Assembly (NCBI GenBank): GCA_963792385.1 | Contig: CAWBVZ010000012.1 | Span: forward strand, 186,001-250,000 | Length of the DNA: 64,000 bases | Origin: DASSUW01 sp963792385 | GTDB lineage: Bacteria; Actinomycetota; Thermoleophilia; Solirubrobacterales; Solirubrobacteraceae | Direction: 5' to 3' | Shown: positions 55,569 to 64,000 of the stretch, one piece after another | Layout: every line of letters starts with the position of its first letter | Position numbering within the stretch: position 1 is the first letter of the stretch | The notes under the pieces: generated by a model | The model's input: the letters and a program-made list of their open reading frames with translations, nothing else | Database searches by the model: none | What the model was told of the DNA's origin: nothing | Translations under genes and position numbers: made by a program

Positions 55569-56180
55569 ATGCTTCGTCACGTCCCATGGCGGGGAACATC
55601 AACGACCGCGCTCACGATCGGCTTGCTCGCTGCGGCCGCTCCCGCGAGCGTCGCCGTGACGGTGCCGCCGGCGGTGGTCGACACGGTGGCCGACGCCGTG
55701 GAGGTCACGACCGAGCCGGTCGTCGCGCTCGCCGCGGGCGGCTGTCGCGGTGCCGGTGCACAGGCGTCCAGCGCCTCGCCGGGGAAGCTGCGTTCGGCGC
55801 TCCTCTGTCTCGTCAACCGCAAGCGCGCCGCCAACGGCCTTGGCGCACTCACGGTCGACCAGCGGATCCAGCGCGCCGCGGGCCGCCACGCCCGTGACAT
55901 GGCGCGCAGGAACTACTTCGCACACCAGCGTGCCGGCGGTCCCGACCTCACGACACGGCTGGAGCGCGCCGGCTGGCACGGCACGGCGTGGGGAGAGACG
56001 CTCGCCTACGGCTGCGGGCCGATCGGCACGCCGCGCGCGACCTTGCGCAACTGGATGAACAGCCCGCCGCACAGGGACGTCCTGCTGTCGGGCAAGTACC
56101 ATCGCGCCGGCCTCGGCGTCGCCGCCTCCGCCCCGTGCGGCGAGGGCGCGCTGTGGGTGATGGACGTCGGGCGCAAGTAG
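55569..56180 (+). CDS. Secreted CAP-domain (SCP/PR1-like) protein
   Basis: 203 residues. Signal peptide with a hydrophobic stretch ALTIGLLAAAAPASVAV, then a CAP domain: LLCLVNRKRAANGLGALTVD, RRNYFAHQRAGG, WGETLAYG, WMNSPPHRDVLL and YHRAGLGVAAS with the conserved His/Glu cavity residues. Extracellular; function in bacteria is poorly known. ATG 55569 sits after a 100-base gap; a long hairpin follows the gene. Confidence 0.87.
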   Translation: MLRHVPWRGTSTTALTIGLLAAAAPASVAVTVPPAVVDTVADAVEVTTEPVVALAAGGCRGAGAQASSASPGKLRSALLCLVNRKRAANGLGALTVDQRIQRAAGRHARDMARRNYFAHQRAGGPDLTTRLERAGWHGTAWGETLAYGCGPIGTPRATLRNWMNSPPHRDVLLSGKYHRAGLGVAASAPCGEGALWVMDVGRK

Positions 56181-56227
56181 CCGAACGCCAACCCCACTGG
56201 GTGGGGAAGCGGCGAGTTTCGGCCGCG

Positions 56228-56294
56228 GTGAGGGCCCTTGGCGCTTTTTCGTCGCATATCGACGAAAAGGCGCCAGGCTGTCGCGAGCCCTCAC
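56228..56294. terminator. Long hairpin between convergent genes, probable bidirectional terminator
   Basis: GTGAGGGC at 56228-56235 pairs with GCCCTCAC at 56287-56294, and TTGGCGCTTTTTCGTCG pairs with CGACGAAAAGGCGCCAG around a CATAT loop with two mismatches. The T-runs on either strand inside the stem and the placement between two converging genes suit termination in both directions. Confidence 0.65.
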
Positions 56295-56314
56295 TCCCGC
56301 CCAACGGACACCCA

Positions 56315-56341
56315 CCGCAGTTGACGTTCGTCTGCGCCGGC
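56315..56341. repeat. Dispersed repeat module A, copy 3 (inverted, variant)
   Basis: CCGCAGTTGACGTTCG then TCTGCGCCGGC: the module seen at 44635-44655 and, in reverse, at 63291-63312, with a 4-base insertion. Confidence 0.5.
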
Positions 56342-56348
56342 ACGGCGC

Positions 56349-57149
56349 TCAGCTGCGGCGCGCCTCCCACGAGAAGCCGCGGATGGCGAGCACGATGCCG
56401 GCCGCGGCCCACAGGCCGAGCGCGACGAGCGCGACCGCGTGGTCGGCGAGCCCCTCGCCGTGGACCATCGCGCCCGAGAGCCCGTCGATCAGGTGCTTGA
56501 GCGGCATCGCCTCGGCCAGGTCGCGGAGCAGCCGTGGCGCGTTGTCGTCGTCGTAGAAGACGCCGGCCAGCAGGATCATCGGGAGGAACACCGCGTTCAC
56601 GTACGCGGGCGCGGACTCGGAGTTCGGGATCGCGTGCGAGAGCGCGACGCCGAGCGACGCGAAGCAGATCACGCCGGCGGCCAGGAACACCAGCAGCGCG
56701 AACCAGTTGCCGGGCCACGGGATGCCGAAGAACACGCGGCCGGCCACGATCACGGCGGCGATCTGCAGCACCGTGTTGGTGATCGCGTTGGCGGCGATCC
56801 CCGCCAGGTAGGCCGAGGACGGCAGCGGCGTGCCGCGCAGCCGCTTGAGGATCCCGCGCTCGCGCAGGAACGTCAGGTTGTAGGCAAGCGCCACGAACGT
56901 CGCCGCCATCACGCTCATCCCGGCAATGCCGGGCACGATCACGTCGAGGTCGTCCTGATTGCCGGCGAACAGCGCGCCGAACATCGCCAGCAGCAGCAGC
57001 GGGAGCAGGAACCCGAAGAATGCGGCGGTCGGGTTGCGCCAGAACATCCGGCGCTCGAGCCGGTACTGGCGCCACGCCGCGCTCAGCCACGGCGGCCGCT
57101 CGGGCGACCGCTCGGCGGCGCGGACCGCGCTGAGCGCGTGCTCGCTCAC
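56349..57149 (-). CDS. ABC-2 type permease
   Basis: 266 residues. FWRNPTAAFFGFLLPLLLLAMFGALF, VMAATFVALAYNLTFLRERGILKRLRGTP and LPMILLAGVFYDD give the six-helix ABC-2 layout with the LKRLRGTPL cytoplasmic loop typical of drug/polysaccharide-type exporters. Its GTG start 57149 overlaps the ATPase stop. Substrate unknown. Confidence 0.87.
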   Translation of the reverse strand: MSEHALSAVRAAERSPERPPWLSAAWRQYRLERRMFWRNPTAAFFGFLLPLLLLAMFGALFAGNQDDLDVIVPGIAGMSVMAATFVALAYNLTFLRERGILKRLRGTPLPSSAYLAGIAANAITNTVLQIAAVIVAGRVFFGIPWPGNWFALLVFLAAGVICFASLGVALSHAIPNSESAPAYVNAVFLPMILLAGVFYDDDNAPRLLRDLAEAMPLKHLIDGLSGAMVHGEGLADHAVALVALGLWAAAGIVLAIRGFSWEARRS

Positions 57150-57979
57150 CCGGTCAGCTCCAGGTAGACGTCCTCCAGCGACGGCCGCGTGACGCTCAGC
57201 TCCTCGAGCCGCTCGCCGCGCGCCAGGGCCGCCGCGGTCAGCTCGTGCAGGAGCGCGGTCGGGTCGTCGGTGACGTGCTCACCGCCGCGGTAGCTCACGC
57301 GGTAGCGCGCGCCAGCCGCCACCAGCTCGCTCGGCGGCCCCTCGGCGAGGATCGCGCCGTCCTTGATGATCGCCACGCGGTCGGCGAGCGCCTGTGCCTC
57401 GTCGAGGTAGTGCGTCGTCAGCAGCACGGTCTTGCCAAGCGCGCGCAGCGAGCGAACCGTGTCCCACGCCGCGCGGCGGGCGGCGGGATCGAAGCCCGTC
57501 GTCGGCTCGTCGAGGAACACCAGCTCGGGATCGCCGACGAGCGCCAGCGCGAGGTCGAGACGCCGCTGTTGGCCGCCCGACAGCGTGCGGGCACGGCGGT
57601 CGGCGGCCTCCTCGAGGCCGGCGATCGCGACCACCTCGTCGACGTCGCGCGGCGCCGGATACAGCGTCGCCCAGTGCGCGATCGTCTCGCGCACGCTCAG
57701 GTGCGGGTAGGTGCCACAGCTCTGGAGGACGATGCCGACCCGCTCGCGCAGGTCCGCCGCTCGATCGCCCGGATCGTGCCCGAGCACCGACACCGCGCCG
57801 GCCGTTCGCGCGCGGTAGCCCTCGAGGATCTCGACCGTCGTCGTCTTGCCGGCGCCGTTGGGGCCGAGCAGCCCGAACACCTCGCCGCTGCGGACGGTGA
57901 AGTCGATGCCGCGCACGGCCTCACGCCCGTCGTAGACCTTGCGCAGGCCTTCGACCTCGATAGCGGCGGCTTGCGTCAC
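57146..57979 (-). CDS. ABC transporter ATP-binding protein
   Basis: 277 residues from GTG 57979 (VTQAAAIEVEGLRKVYDG; a longer start at 58003 is less likely). Walker A LLGPNGAGKTTTVEILEGY, LQSCGTYPHLSVRE, signature LSGGQQRRLDLALALV and Walker B ELVFLDEPTTGFD. Pairs with the permease that follows. Divergent from ppx 32 bases away. Confidence 0.9.
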   Translation of the reverse strand: MTQAAAIEVEGLRKVYDGREAVRGIDFTVRSGEVFGLLGPNGAGKTTTVEILEGYRARTAGAVSVLGHDPGDRAADLRERVGIVLQSCGTYPHLSVRETIAHWATLYPAPRDVDEVVAIAGLEEAADRRARTLSGGQQRRLDLALALVGDPELVFLDEPTTGFDPAARRAAWDTVRSLRALGKTVLLTTHYLDEAQALADRVAIIKDGAILAEGPPSELVAAGARYRVSYRGGEHVTDDPTALLHELTAAALARGERLEELSVTRPSLEDVYLELTG

Positions 57980-58011
57980 GGGGCCATCATGGCATCCTCC
58001 CAACGGCTCGG

Positions 58012-58875
58012 ATGGTCTGCGCCTGCGTCGATATCGGCACTAACACGACGCGCGTGCTCGTCGGCGAGGCCGCGCCGGGCGGACTCATCGAGATCCTTCA
58101 GCAGCGGGCGTTCACGCGCATCGGGAAGGGCATGACCCCGGGCGCGGAGATCCCGCGCGAGAAGATCGAGGAGGTCGCCCGCGTCGTCGCCGAGCAGGTC
58201 GCGCTCGCGCGCAGCGTGGGAGCCGACCACGTTCGCGTCGTCGCGACCGCGGCGATCCGCGGCGCGGTCAACCGCGACGAGTTCGTCGCCGCGATCGAGA
58301 CCGATGTCGAGATCCTCGACGGCGACGAGGAGGCGCGGCTGGCCTTCCTCGGTGCCACGCGCACGTTCGGCGAGGAGCTGCCCGGCCTCGTCGGCGTCGT
58401 CGACGTCGGCGGCGGCTCGACCGAGATCGCCGTCGGAACGATGGCGCACGGCGTGCAGTGGTGTGCGTCGTTCCGCGTCGGATCCGGCTTCCTCGCGGAC
58501 CACTACCTGCGCTCGGACCCGCCGTCGGTCGTGGAGCTGCGCGCCGTGCGCGCGCACGCCGTCGGCGTGTTCGAAGGCCTTGACGTACCCAAGCCCGACG
58601 TGGCGGTGGCGGTCGGCGGCAGCGCGGCCTCGCTGCGCAGCCTGGTCGGCGCCGTGCTCGAGCCCGAGACGCTCGTGCATGCGCTGCGCGTGCTCTCCGG
58701 CGGCACCGTCGCCTCTGTGGCGACGTCATACACCCTCGATCCCGAGCGCGTACGGCTGCTGCCGGCCGGCATCCTGATCCTCGACGCCGCCTCGCACCGG
58801 CTTGGCAAGCCGCTGCAGATCGGCCGTGGCGGCCTCCGTGAAGGGATCCTCCTCGACATGGCAACAAACCTGTGA
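58012..58875 (+). CDS. Exopolyphosphatase/GppA-family phosphatase
   Basis: 287 residues. VDIGTNTTRVLVGE, VATAAIRGAVNRDEFV, LDGDEEARLAFLGA, GVVDVGGGSTEIAVG and VAVGGSAASLRSL are the actin-like ATPase-fold motifs of Ppx/GppA, in the short two-domain form lacking the C-terminal HD-type domain. It hydrolyses polyphosphate or pppGpp. Followed 28 bases later by ppk, the polyphosphate kinase. Confidence 0.92.
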   Translation: MVCACVDIGTNTTRVLVGEAAPGGLIEILQQRAFTRIGKGMTPGAEIPREKIEEVARVVAEQVALARSVGADHVRVVATAAIRGAVNRDEFVAAIETDVEILDGDEEARLAFLGATRTFGEELPGLVGVVDVGGGSTEIAVGTMAHGVQWCASFRVGSGFLADHYLRSDPPSVVELRAVRAHAVGVFEGLDVPKPDVAVAVGGSAASLRSLVGAVLEPETLVHALRVLSGGTVASVATSYTLDPERVRLLPAGILILDAASHRLGKPLQIGRGGLREGILLDMATNL

Positions 58876-58890
58876 CCGCGGATCGGTCAC
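58872..58890. promoter_or_regulatory. Perfect inverted repeat across the ppx stop, before ppk
   Basis: GTGACCG, five bases, CGGTCAC: perfect 7-base arms spanning the ppx TGA and ending 13 bases before the ppk GTG. It could be an operator or an RNA stem that adjusts ppk relative to ppx. Confidence 0.45.
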
Positions 58891-58903
58891 AATCCCCTGA
58901 GCA

Positions 58904-61024
58904 GTGACGGACACCAGCACCGAACCGGACACCACCGTCGAGGCGGATCTCTCCTCGTCGGCGCTCTACTTCAACCGCGAACTGTCGTGGCTCGAGTTCA
59001 ACGCGCGCGTGCTCGAGCTGGCCGAGGACGCCGACAACCCGCTGCTCGAGCGCGTGAAGTTCTGCGCGATCGCCTCCTCGAACCTCGACGAGTTCTTCAT
59101 GGTGCGGGTCGCCGGCCTGCACGACCAGATCGAGGCGGGCATTGAGACGCCGCTGCAGGACGGCCGCACTCCGCGCGCCACGCTGGAGGAGATCCGCAAG
59201 GTGGTGCGGGAGCACATCGAGCGCCAGAGCCGCTGCCTGGAGGACGACCTGCGCCCGGCACTGGCCGAGCAGGGCATCCGGATCGTCGGCGTCGACGATG
59301 TCAACGCCGAGGAACGGAAAGCGCTCGACGAGCGCTTCCGGCGCCAGATCTTCCCCGTGCTGACGCCGCTCGCCGTCGGCCTCGGCCGCCCGTTCCCGTA
59401 CATCTCCAACCTCTCGCTGTCGCTCGGCGTGCTCGTCCGCGACCCGATCACCGGCGTCGAGACGTTCGCGCGCGTGAAGGTGCCGAAGGAGATGCTGCCG
59501 CGGTTCGTGCCGACCGGCGACGGCTACACATTCGTGCCGCTCGAGGAGCTGATTGCCAAGCATCTCGACTCGCTGTTCCCGGGCATGGAGATCGTCGACT
59601 ACGACGTCTTCCGCGTCACCCGCGACGCCGACTTCACGGTCTCCGATGAGGCCGACGACCTGCTGCAGGCGGTGGAGGCCGAGCTGCGCGCGCGGCGCTT
59701 CGGCGAGGTCGTGCGCGTCGAGGTCGGCGCCGGGATGAGCGCGGCGATCCGTGAGGAGATCACCGGCTCGCTCGAGGTCGAGCCCGAGGACGTGTTCGAC
59801 GTCCCGGGTCCGCTCGACCTCGCGGATCTGTGGGACATCGTCGGCGTGCCCGGCTACGCGGAACTGCGTGACCCCCCGTTCAGCGCGGTGACGCAGCCGC
59901 GACTGCACGGGACCGACGACACCGACAAGGCCGACGTGTTTGCGGCGATGCGCCGCGGCGACATCCTGGTCCACCACCCGTACGACTCGTTCGCGACCTC
60001 GGTCGAGCGGTTCGTCGAGCAGGCGGTGTCCGACCCCGACGTGCTCGCGATCAAGCAGACCGTCTACCGCACGAGCGACGACTCGCCGCTCGTGCCGAGC
60101 CTGATCCGCGCCTCCGAGCGTGGCAAGCAGGCGGTGTGCGTGGTCGAGGTCAAGGCGCGGTTCGACGAGCGGGCGAACATCCAGTGGTCACGCGCGATGG
60201 AGGAGTCGGGCGTCCACGTGGTCTACGGCCTGCCCTCGCTCAAGACGCATGCGAAGTGCCTGCTGGTGATCCGCCGCGAGGGCGACGGCGTGCGCCACTA
60301 CGTGCACGTCGGCACCGGCAACTACAACCCGAAGACCGCGCGTCTCTACACCGACTTCGGCCTGTTCACGTGCGATGACAAGATCGGCGCCGACGTCGCC
60401 GACATGTTCAACTTCCTCACCGGCTTCGCGCGCCCGCGCGCGTACCGGCGCGTGCTCCTGGCGCCCGCCCACATGCGGGCGGGGATCCTGGAGGAGATCG
60501 AGCGGACCGTCACGGCTCACCGCGACGGCCGCGAGGCGCGGATCCGGATGAAGATGAACTCGCTCGTGGACCGGGCGTGCATCCAGGCGCTCTATCGCGC
60601 GTCGCAGGCCGGCGTGCCGGTCGAGCTCAACCTCCGAGGCATCTCGTGCCTGCGCCCCGGCGTCCCGGGCGTGTCGGAGAACATCCGCGTCGTCTCGATC
60701 GTCGGGCGCTTCCTCGAGCACTCGCGAATCTACGCCTTCGAGCGCGACGACGACACGACCGTCTACATCGGGTCGGCAGACCTGATGCCGCGCAACCTCG
60801 ACACGCGCGTCGAGATGCTCACCCCGGTGCTCGACGACGCGCTGCGAGCCGACCTGCTCGACACGCTCGACCGCTGCTTCGCGGACAACGTGAACGCGTG
60901 GGAGCTGGGCGAGGACGGCGCGTGGACCCGCGCTCATCCTGACGGTGAGCCCCGTTCCGTACAGCGCGAGCTGATGGCCGGCCACGCCGCCCGCGCCGCG
61001 GAAGCTGCTGCGAGCGCGTCGTAA
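58904..61024 (+). CDS. ppk1: Polyphosphate kinase 1
   Basis: 706 residues from GTG 58904. N-terminal YFNRELSWLEFNARVLELA, then DEFFMVRVAGL, DILVHHPYDSFATSVERFV, SLKTHAKCLLVIRREG containing the phosphorylated His, VHVGTGNYNPKTARLYTDFGL and IYAFERDDDTTVYIGSADLMPRNLD: all PPK1 signature blocks. It makes polyphosphate from ATP. Paired with ppx as a synthesis/degradation couple. Confidence 0.96.
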   Translation: MTDTSTEPDTTVEADLSSSALYFNRELSWLEFNARVLELAEDADNPLLERVKFCAIASSNLDEFFMVRVAGLHDQIEAGIETPLQDGRTPRATLEEIRKVVREHIERQSRCLEDDLRPALAEQGIRIVGVDDVNAEERKALDERFRRQIFPVLTPLAVGLGRPFPYISNLSLSLGVLVRDPITGVETFARVKVPKEMLPRFVPTGDGYTFVPLEELIAKHLDSLFPGMEIVDYDVFRVTRDADFTVSDEADDLLQAVEAELRARRFGEVVRVEVGAGMSAAIREEITGSLEVEPEDVFDVPGPLDLADLWDIVGVPGYAELRDPPFSAVTQPRLHGTDDTDKADVFAAMRRGDILVHHPYDSFATSVERFVEQAVSDPDVLAIKQTVYRTSDDSPLVPSLIRASERGKQAVCVVEVKARFDERANIQWSRAMEESGVHVVYGLPSLKTHAKCLLVIRREGDGVRHYVHVGTGNYNPKTARLYTDFGLFTCDDKIGADVADMFNFLTGFARPRAYRRVLLAPAHMRAGILEEIERTVTAHRDGREARIRMKMNSLVDRACIQALYRASQAGVPVELNLRGISCLRPGVPGVSENIRVVSIVGRFLEHSRIYAFERDDDTTVYIGSADLMPRNLDTRVEMLTPVLDDALRADLLDTLDRCFADNVNAWELGEDGAWTRAHPDGEPRSVQRELMAGHAARAAEAAASAS

Positions 61025-61027
61025 ATA

Positions 61028-61057
61028 GGGTTTCGCCCTCCGGTCCCGGAGAAACCC
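61028..61057 (+). terminator. Hairpin after ppk
   Basis: GGGTTTC and GAAACCC at the outside, CTCCGG and CCGGAG inside, loop of two bases, starting three bases after the ppk TAA. A strong stem without a U-run, as usual for terminators in GC-rich actinobacteria. Confidence 0.6.
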
Positions 61058-61116
61058 CACCCGGGACCTCCGTGCGACGTTACCTTCCGCCGGCGCGGCT
61101 ACCGTGATGCGTTCGC

Positions 61117-63273
61117 ATGCGCGCCGCTGACCCGGTCCACAACGTCGAGCTGCGGCTCAATCACCACGGCCAGGAGTCCGTGGTGTTCGCGTTCCCGTAC
61201 CGGTCGGACATCGTTGACGCGGTGCGCTCGATTCCCGGCCGCCGGTTCGACTGGCAGGCGAAGGAGTGGTGGGCCCCGCGCGCGGACGCGACCGCGCCGT
61301 ACGTGAAGGGCGTGCTGGAGAAGCACGCATCGCTGTCGGTCTCGCCCGAGGTCGAGACGTGGCTGGCGCGGGCCGTCAAGGGCTGGGTCGGCCGGGTGAC
61401 GGCGGGCAAGCTGTCGGGCAGCGGGCGGTTCGTGTGCGAGGCGATCTCGGGCGAGCTGCCCGAGTCGCTCGCGGAGATCGCCGAGGTCGCGGGCGGCCGG
61501 TCGTGGCTGCCGTTCTCGCGCGAGGTGGCCGAGGAGCTGCTGGACATGCCGGGCGCACGGCTGGATCCGCGCGCGCTGCGGTGCGCCACGCGGCTGCAGG
61601 TCGACCAGCGGCCGGCGGCGGCGACGCTCTCGCTCGTGGAGAGCGTCGGCGAGCCGCGGTTCACGCTCGACGTCAACTGGGACCCGGAGACGATCCCGGC
61701 GTTCCTCGCGCTCCCTGCGTGCGAGGCGCACGGGCGCTCGCTGCCGGTCGACCCGTACCTGCTCGAGCCGCTGGAGCACTACCTGCGCAAGTACGACGTC
61801 GAGGTCTCCTCGAACGCCCGCGAGGTGCTCGAGCGCCTGCGGATCGAGCACGACGCGGCGATCGACGGCGTCCGCCGCTCGCGCTCGCACTCCGGGCCGG
61901 TGCTGGAGATCGAGGGCGTCCTGGGCGGGGAGCTGCGGCCGTTCCAGCGCGCCGGCGTGGCGTACGTGCTCGAGGCGCGGCGGGCGTTCCTGGCCGACGA
62001 GCAGGGGCTCGGGAAGACCGTGCAGGCGCTCGCGGCGCTCGAGGCCGACGACGCCTATCCCGCGGTGGTGGTCTGCCCGGCGTCGCTGAAGCTCAACTGG
62101 CGGCGCGAGATCGAGCATTGGCTCCCGCACCGCTCCGTGACCGTGGTCTCCGGCACCGGCGGCACCGCCGCGGCGGCCGAGATCACGGTGATCAACTACG
62201 AGATCGTGCACGCGCACCGCGCGCGGCTTGCGCTGCGCCGGCCCGCCGCGCTCGTGCTCGACGAGTCGCACTACATCAAGAACCCGCGCGCCAAGCGCAC
62301 GCAGGCGGTGCGCAAGCTGGCCGAGTCGCTGGCGCCGGACGCGATGCGGCTGGCGCTGACGGGAACGCCGGTGATGAACCACGCCGAGGAGCTGATCGCC
62401 CAGCTGCGCGTGATCGGCCGGCTCGAGGACTTCGGCAGCGGCGCTCGCTTCGCGCGCCGCTTCCAGGGCATCGGGGCGGAGGAGCGGATCCACTGGCACC
62501 TGCGGCGGCGCTGTTTCGTGAGGCGCCTGAAGGCCGACGTGCTGCCGCAGCTCCCCGCCAAACGCCAGGTCGTCGTGCCGGTGGCGCTCGACAACGAGCG
62601 CGAGTACCGGCAGGCGGAGAAGGACGTGATCGCCTGGCTGCGCGAGCAGCCGCTCGACCTCGGCGAGCTGGAGGCGCGCGTCGCGGCCGCGCTGCGGGCC
62701 GAGCGCCTGGCCCAGCTGAACGTGCTCAAGCGGCTGGCCGCGCGCGGCAAGTCCGGCGCTGCGCTGGCCTGGATCGACGACTTCCTGGCCTCCGACGAGC
62801 GGCTGGTCGTGTTCTGCGGCAACCGCGAGGTCCAGGAGCTGGCGCTCGAGCGCTTCCCGGACGCGCTGCATCTGGTCGGGAGCGACTCGATCGATCAGCG
62901 CGAGGCGGCGGTGCAGGCGTTCCAGGAGCCCGACGGGCCGCAGCTGCTCGTCGCCTCCACCCGCGTCGGCGGGCAGGGGATCACGCTGACCCAAGCCTCC
63001 AACGTCGCGTTCCTCGACCTCGAGTGGACACCCGCGATGCACGATCAGGCCGAGGACCGGCTGCACCGGATCGGTCAGCACGACGCCGTCACCGCCTGGT
63101 ACCTGCTCGCCGCCGAGACGATCGACGAGACGATGATCGAGCTGATCGCGCGCAAGCGCGGGATCGTCGGCGCCGTCACCGACGGGCGCCGCGACGAGTC
63201 CGAGGCGCTCGTCCAGTCGGTCGTGCGCGAGCTGCGCGGCGGCGTGCCGCGGCGGCGGCTGCGGGTGGCCTGA
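61117..63273 (+). CDS. SNF2-family helicase with N-terminal HARP-like domain (SMARCAL1-like)
   Basis: 718 residues from ATG 61117. The N terminus (FPYRSDIVDAVRSIPGRRFDW, QAKEWWAP) resembles HARP, the fork-binding domain of annealing helicases. Motor motifs follow: I LADEQGLGKTVQALAAL, Ia VVVCPASLKLNWRREIE, II VLDESHYIKNPRAKRTQ, III ALTGTPVMNHAEEL, and in the second lobe LLVASTRVGGQGITLTQAS and QAEDRLHRIGQ. ATP-driven DNA remodelling or annealing is expected. It stands alone. Confidence 0.9.
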   Translation: MRAADPVHNVELRLNHHGQESVVFAFPYRSDIVDAVRSIPGRRFDWQAKEWWAPRADATAPYVKGVLEKHASLSVSPEVETWLARAVKGWVGRVTAGKLSGSGRFVCEAISGELPESLAEIAEVAGGRSWLPFSREVAEELLDMPGARLDPRALRCATRLQVDQRPAAATLSLVESVGEPRFTLDVNWDPETIPAFLALPACEAHGRSLPVDPYLLEPLEHYLRKYDVEVSSNAREVLERLRIEHDAAIDGVRRSRSHSGPVLEIEGVLGGELRPFQRAGVAYVLEARRAFLADEQGLGKTVQALAALEADDAYPAVVVCPASLKLNWRREIEHWLPHRSVTVVSGTGGTAAAAEITVINYEIVHAHRARLALRRPAALVLDESHYIKNPRAKRTQAVRKLAESLAPDAMRLALTGTPVMNHAEELIAQLRVIGRLEDFGSGARFARRFQGIGAEERIHWHLRRRCFVRRLKADVLPQLPAKRQVVVPVALDNEREYRQAEKDVIAWLREQPLDLGELEARVAAALRAERLAQLNVLKRLAARGKSGAALAWIDDFLASDERLVVFCGNREVQELALERFPDALHLVGSDSIDQREAAVQAFQEPDGPQLLVASTRVGGQGITLTQASNVAFLDLEWTPAMHDQAEDRLHRIGQHDAVTAWYLLAAETIDETMIELIARKRGIVGAVTDGRRDESEALVQSVVRELRGGVPRRRLRVA

Positions 63274-63290
63274 CGCTCGCTCGCGGCAGC

Positions 63291-63312
63291 GCCGACGAAC
63301 GTCAATTGCGGC
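63291..63312. repeat. Dispersed repeat module A, copy 4
   Basis: GCCGACGAACGTCAATTGC then GGC. Reverse-complement relative of 44635-44655 and 56315-56341. It precedes module B by 38 bases here, as copy 2 does on the opposite strand at 44.6 kb. Confidence 0.55.
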
Positions 63313-63350
63313 ATTAAAGGGGTGAGATCGGCCGCCGCGGAACGCCGAGC

Positions 63351-63385
63351 GTCGAGTTTGTCGGCCTCAGACCGACGAAGTCGAC
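63351..63385. repeat. Dispersed repeat module B, copy 2
   Basis: GTCGAGTTTGTCGG, seven bases, CCGACGAAGTCGAC: near-perfect inverted repeat (two mismatched pairs) with the same 5' flank CCGAGC as 44561-44595. Confidence 0.7.
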
Positions 63386-63452
63386 ATTCGCGTCTGTTGG
63401 GCCCGCCGGGGCGGCCGAATCAACCGGCCCCGCCTCCGTCAATGCCGCAGTT

Positions 63453-64000
63453 TCAGGCCCAGGCGGCGAGCTCGCGCAGCACGGCGGTGTCGACTCCGGT
63501 GCCGGAGATCACGCACGTGTGACCGCTGTTCGTCCACGTGATGGCCCTACGGCCGCCCGACTCGCCGAGGACGCGCAGCCGGCCGTCGGACTCCAGAGCG
63601 GGGCCGCCCACGATCGTGTAGGCGATCGTCCGCCCCTCGTGCGCGTAGAACACGGTTCGCATCGTGCGGCCCTCGACAACGTCGGTGCGGGCCCCCACGG
63701 CCGCGTACTTGCCGTAGCTCGGGAACCGAGCGCCGCCGACATGGTCGCCGGCCACCGCGGGCGCGGTGGCGGGCTTCGCCGCGACCGCCAGCGCGTCGTC
63801 GATCGCCGGGCCGCTGCCGGCGACGAGCACCAGCATCGTCGCAGCCACTGCAGCGAAGCCAAGGGCTGACACGGGAACCCAGCGGCGCCGGCGCCGGCGG
63901 CGCCGCACAGCGCGGGAGGTCTTCAGTTCCTCCACGCGCAGGCGCAGGTCGAGCGGCGCTCGCGTGTCGAGCTGGGCGATCAGCGCGAGCGCGGTGCGCT
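63453..64000 (-). CDS. Putative anti-sigma-factor-like membrane protein (N terminus beyond window)
   Basis: The frame is open from the stop at 63453 to the window end, so the start lies outside; ATG/GTG at 63935 is internal. Visible: LDTRAPLDLRLRVEELKTSR, a very basic stretch, one membrane helix (VPVSALGFAAVAATMLVLVAG) and an outer domain with FYAHEGRTIAYTIVGGPAL and GHTCVISGTGV. This layout of cytoplasmic domain, helix and beta-rich outer domain fits anti-sigma factors near ECF sigma genes in this lineage. The N-terminal zinc finger cannot be seen, so the assignment is tentative. Confidence 0.55.
   Translation of the reverse strand, partial: RTALALIAQLDTRAPLDLRLRVEELKTSRAVRRRRRRRRWVPVSALGFAAVAATMLVLVAGSGPAIDDALAVAAKPATAPAVAGDHVGGARFPSYGKYAAVGARTDVVEGRTMRTVFYAHEGRTIAYTIVGGPALESDGRLRVLGESGGRRAITWTNSGHTCVISGTGVDTAVLRELAAWA

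Overview
The window is GC-rich (about 70-75 % by eye). It has no rRNA, tRNA, CRISPR array, insertion sequence or phage gene that I can recognise. Genes are densely packed in short co-directional runs whose start and stop codons overlap (ATGA, GTGA, TGATG), and GTG/TTG starts are common. The zwf-opcA pair, the transaldolase/glucose-6-phosphate isomerase fusion, the two very large ATP-binding LuxR regulators and the hut operon suggest an actinobacterium, most likely a Solirubrobacterales/Thermoleophilia-type soil organism. The lineage is an inference from gene content, not a measured placement.

Layout. 1-5.5 kb: the part-sequenced end of a lasso-peptide biosynthesis cluster. It has a precursor cut by the window edge, a divergent HPr-kinase-like gene, and an operon for an ABC-2 exporter, a nucleotidyltransferase, the PqqD-like recognition protein B1, the leader protease B2 and an asparagine-synthetase-like cyclase. 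5.6-20.3 kb: housekeeping and export genes (M20 deacylase, BNR-type lipoprotein, oligoendopeptidase F, TetR/MFS efflux pair, inositol-phosphatase family, MmgE/PrpD, DoxX, phosphoesterase lipoprotein, MacB/FtsX-type ABC transporter). 20.3-28.4 kb: two paralogous ATP-binding LuxR regulators flanking msrB and a chemoreceptor-like protein. 28.7-40.8 kb: one long central-carbon operon (tkt, tal-pgi, gnd, zwf, opcA, pgl, ROK kinase, rpiB, GH15) that gathers the oxidative and non-oxidative pentose phosphate pathway. 40.8-47.8 kb: small enzymes, MFS, two tandem S51 peptidases, a MarR regulator with a membrane protein, and a penicillin-binding protein. 47.8-54.8 kb: a complete histidine-utilisation operon (hutH, hutU, hutI, an M20 amidohydrolase where hutG is expected, hutF, ridA). 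54.8-64 kb: GNAT, CAP-domain protein, ABC-2 transporter, ppx-ppk polyphosphate pair, a HARP-type SNF2 helicase and the start-truncated end of a putative anti-sigma factor.

The strongest non-routine observations are three. The first is the kinase- and nucleotidyltransferase-containing lasso cluster. The second is a cluster of at least 18 single-base +1 frameshifts restricted to pgi, zwf, opcA and pgl (31.95-37.13 kb), which looks like a local consensus problem or recent decay and spares gnd in between. The third is a set of intergenic palindromic repeats shared between distant intergenic regions. For every frameshifted gene the protein can be rebuilt by changing frame, and the span given covers the whole reconstructed gene.
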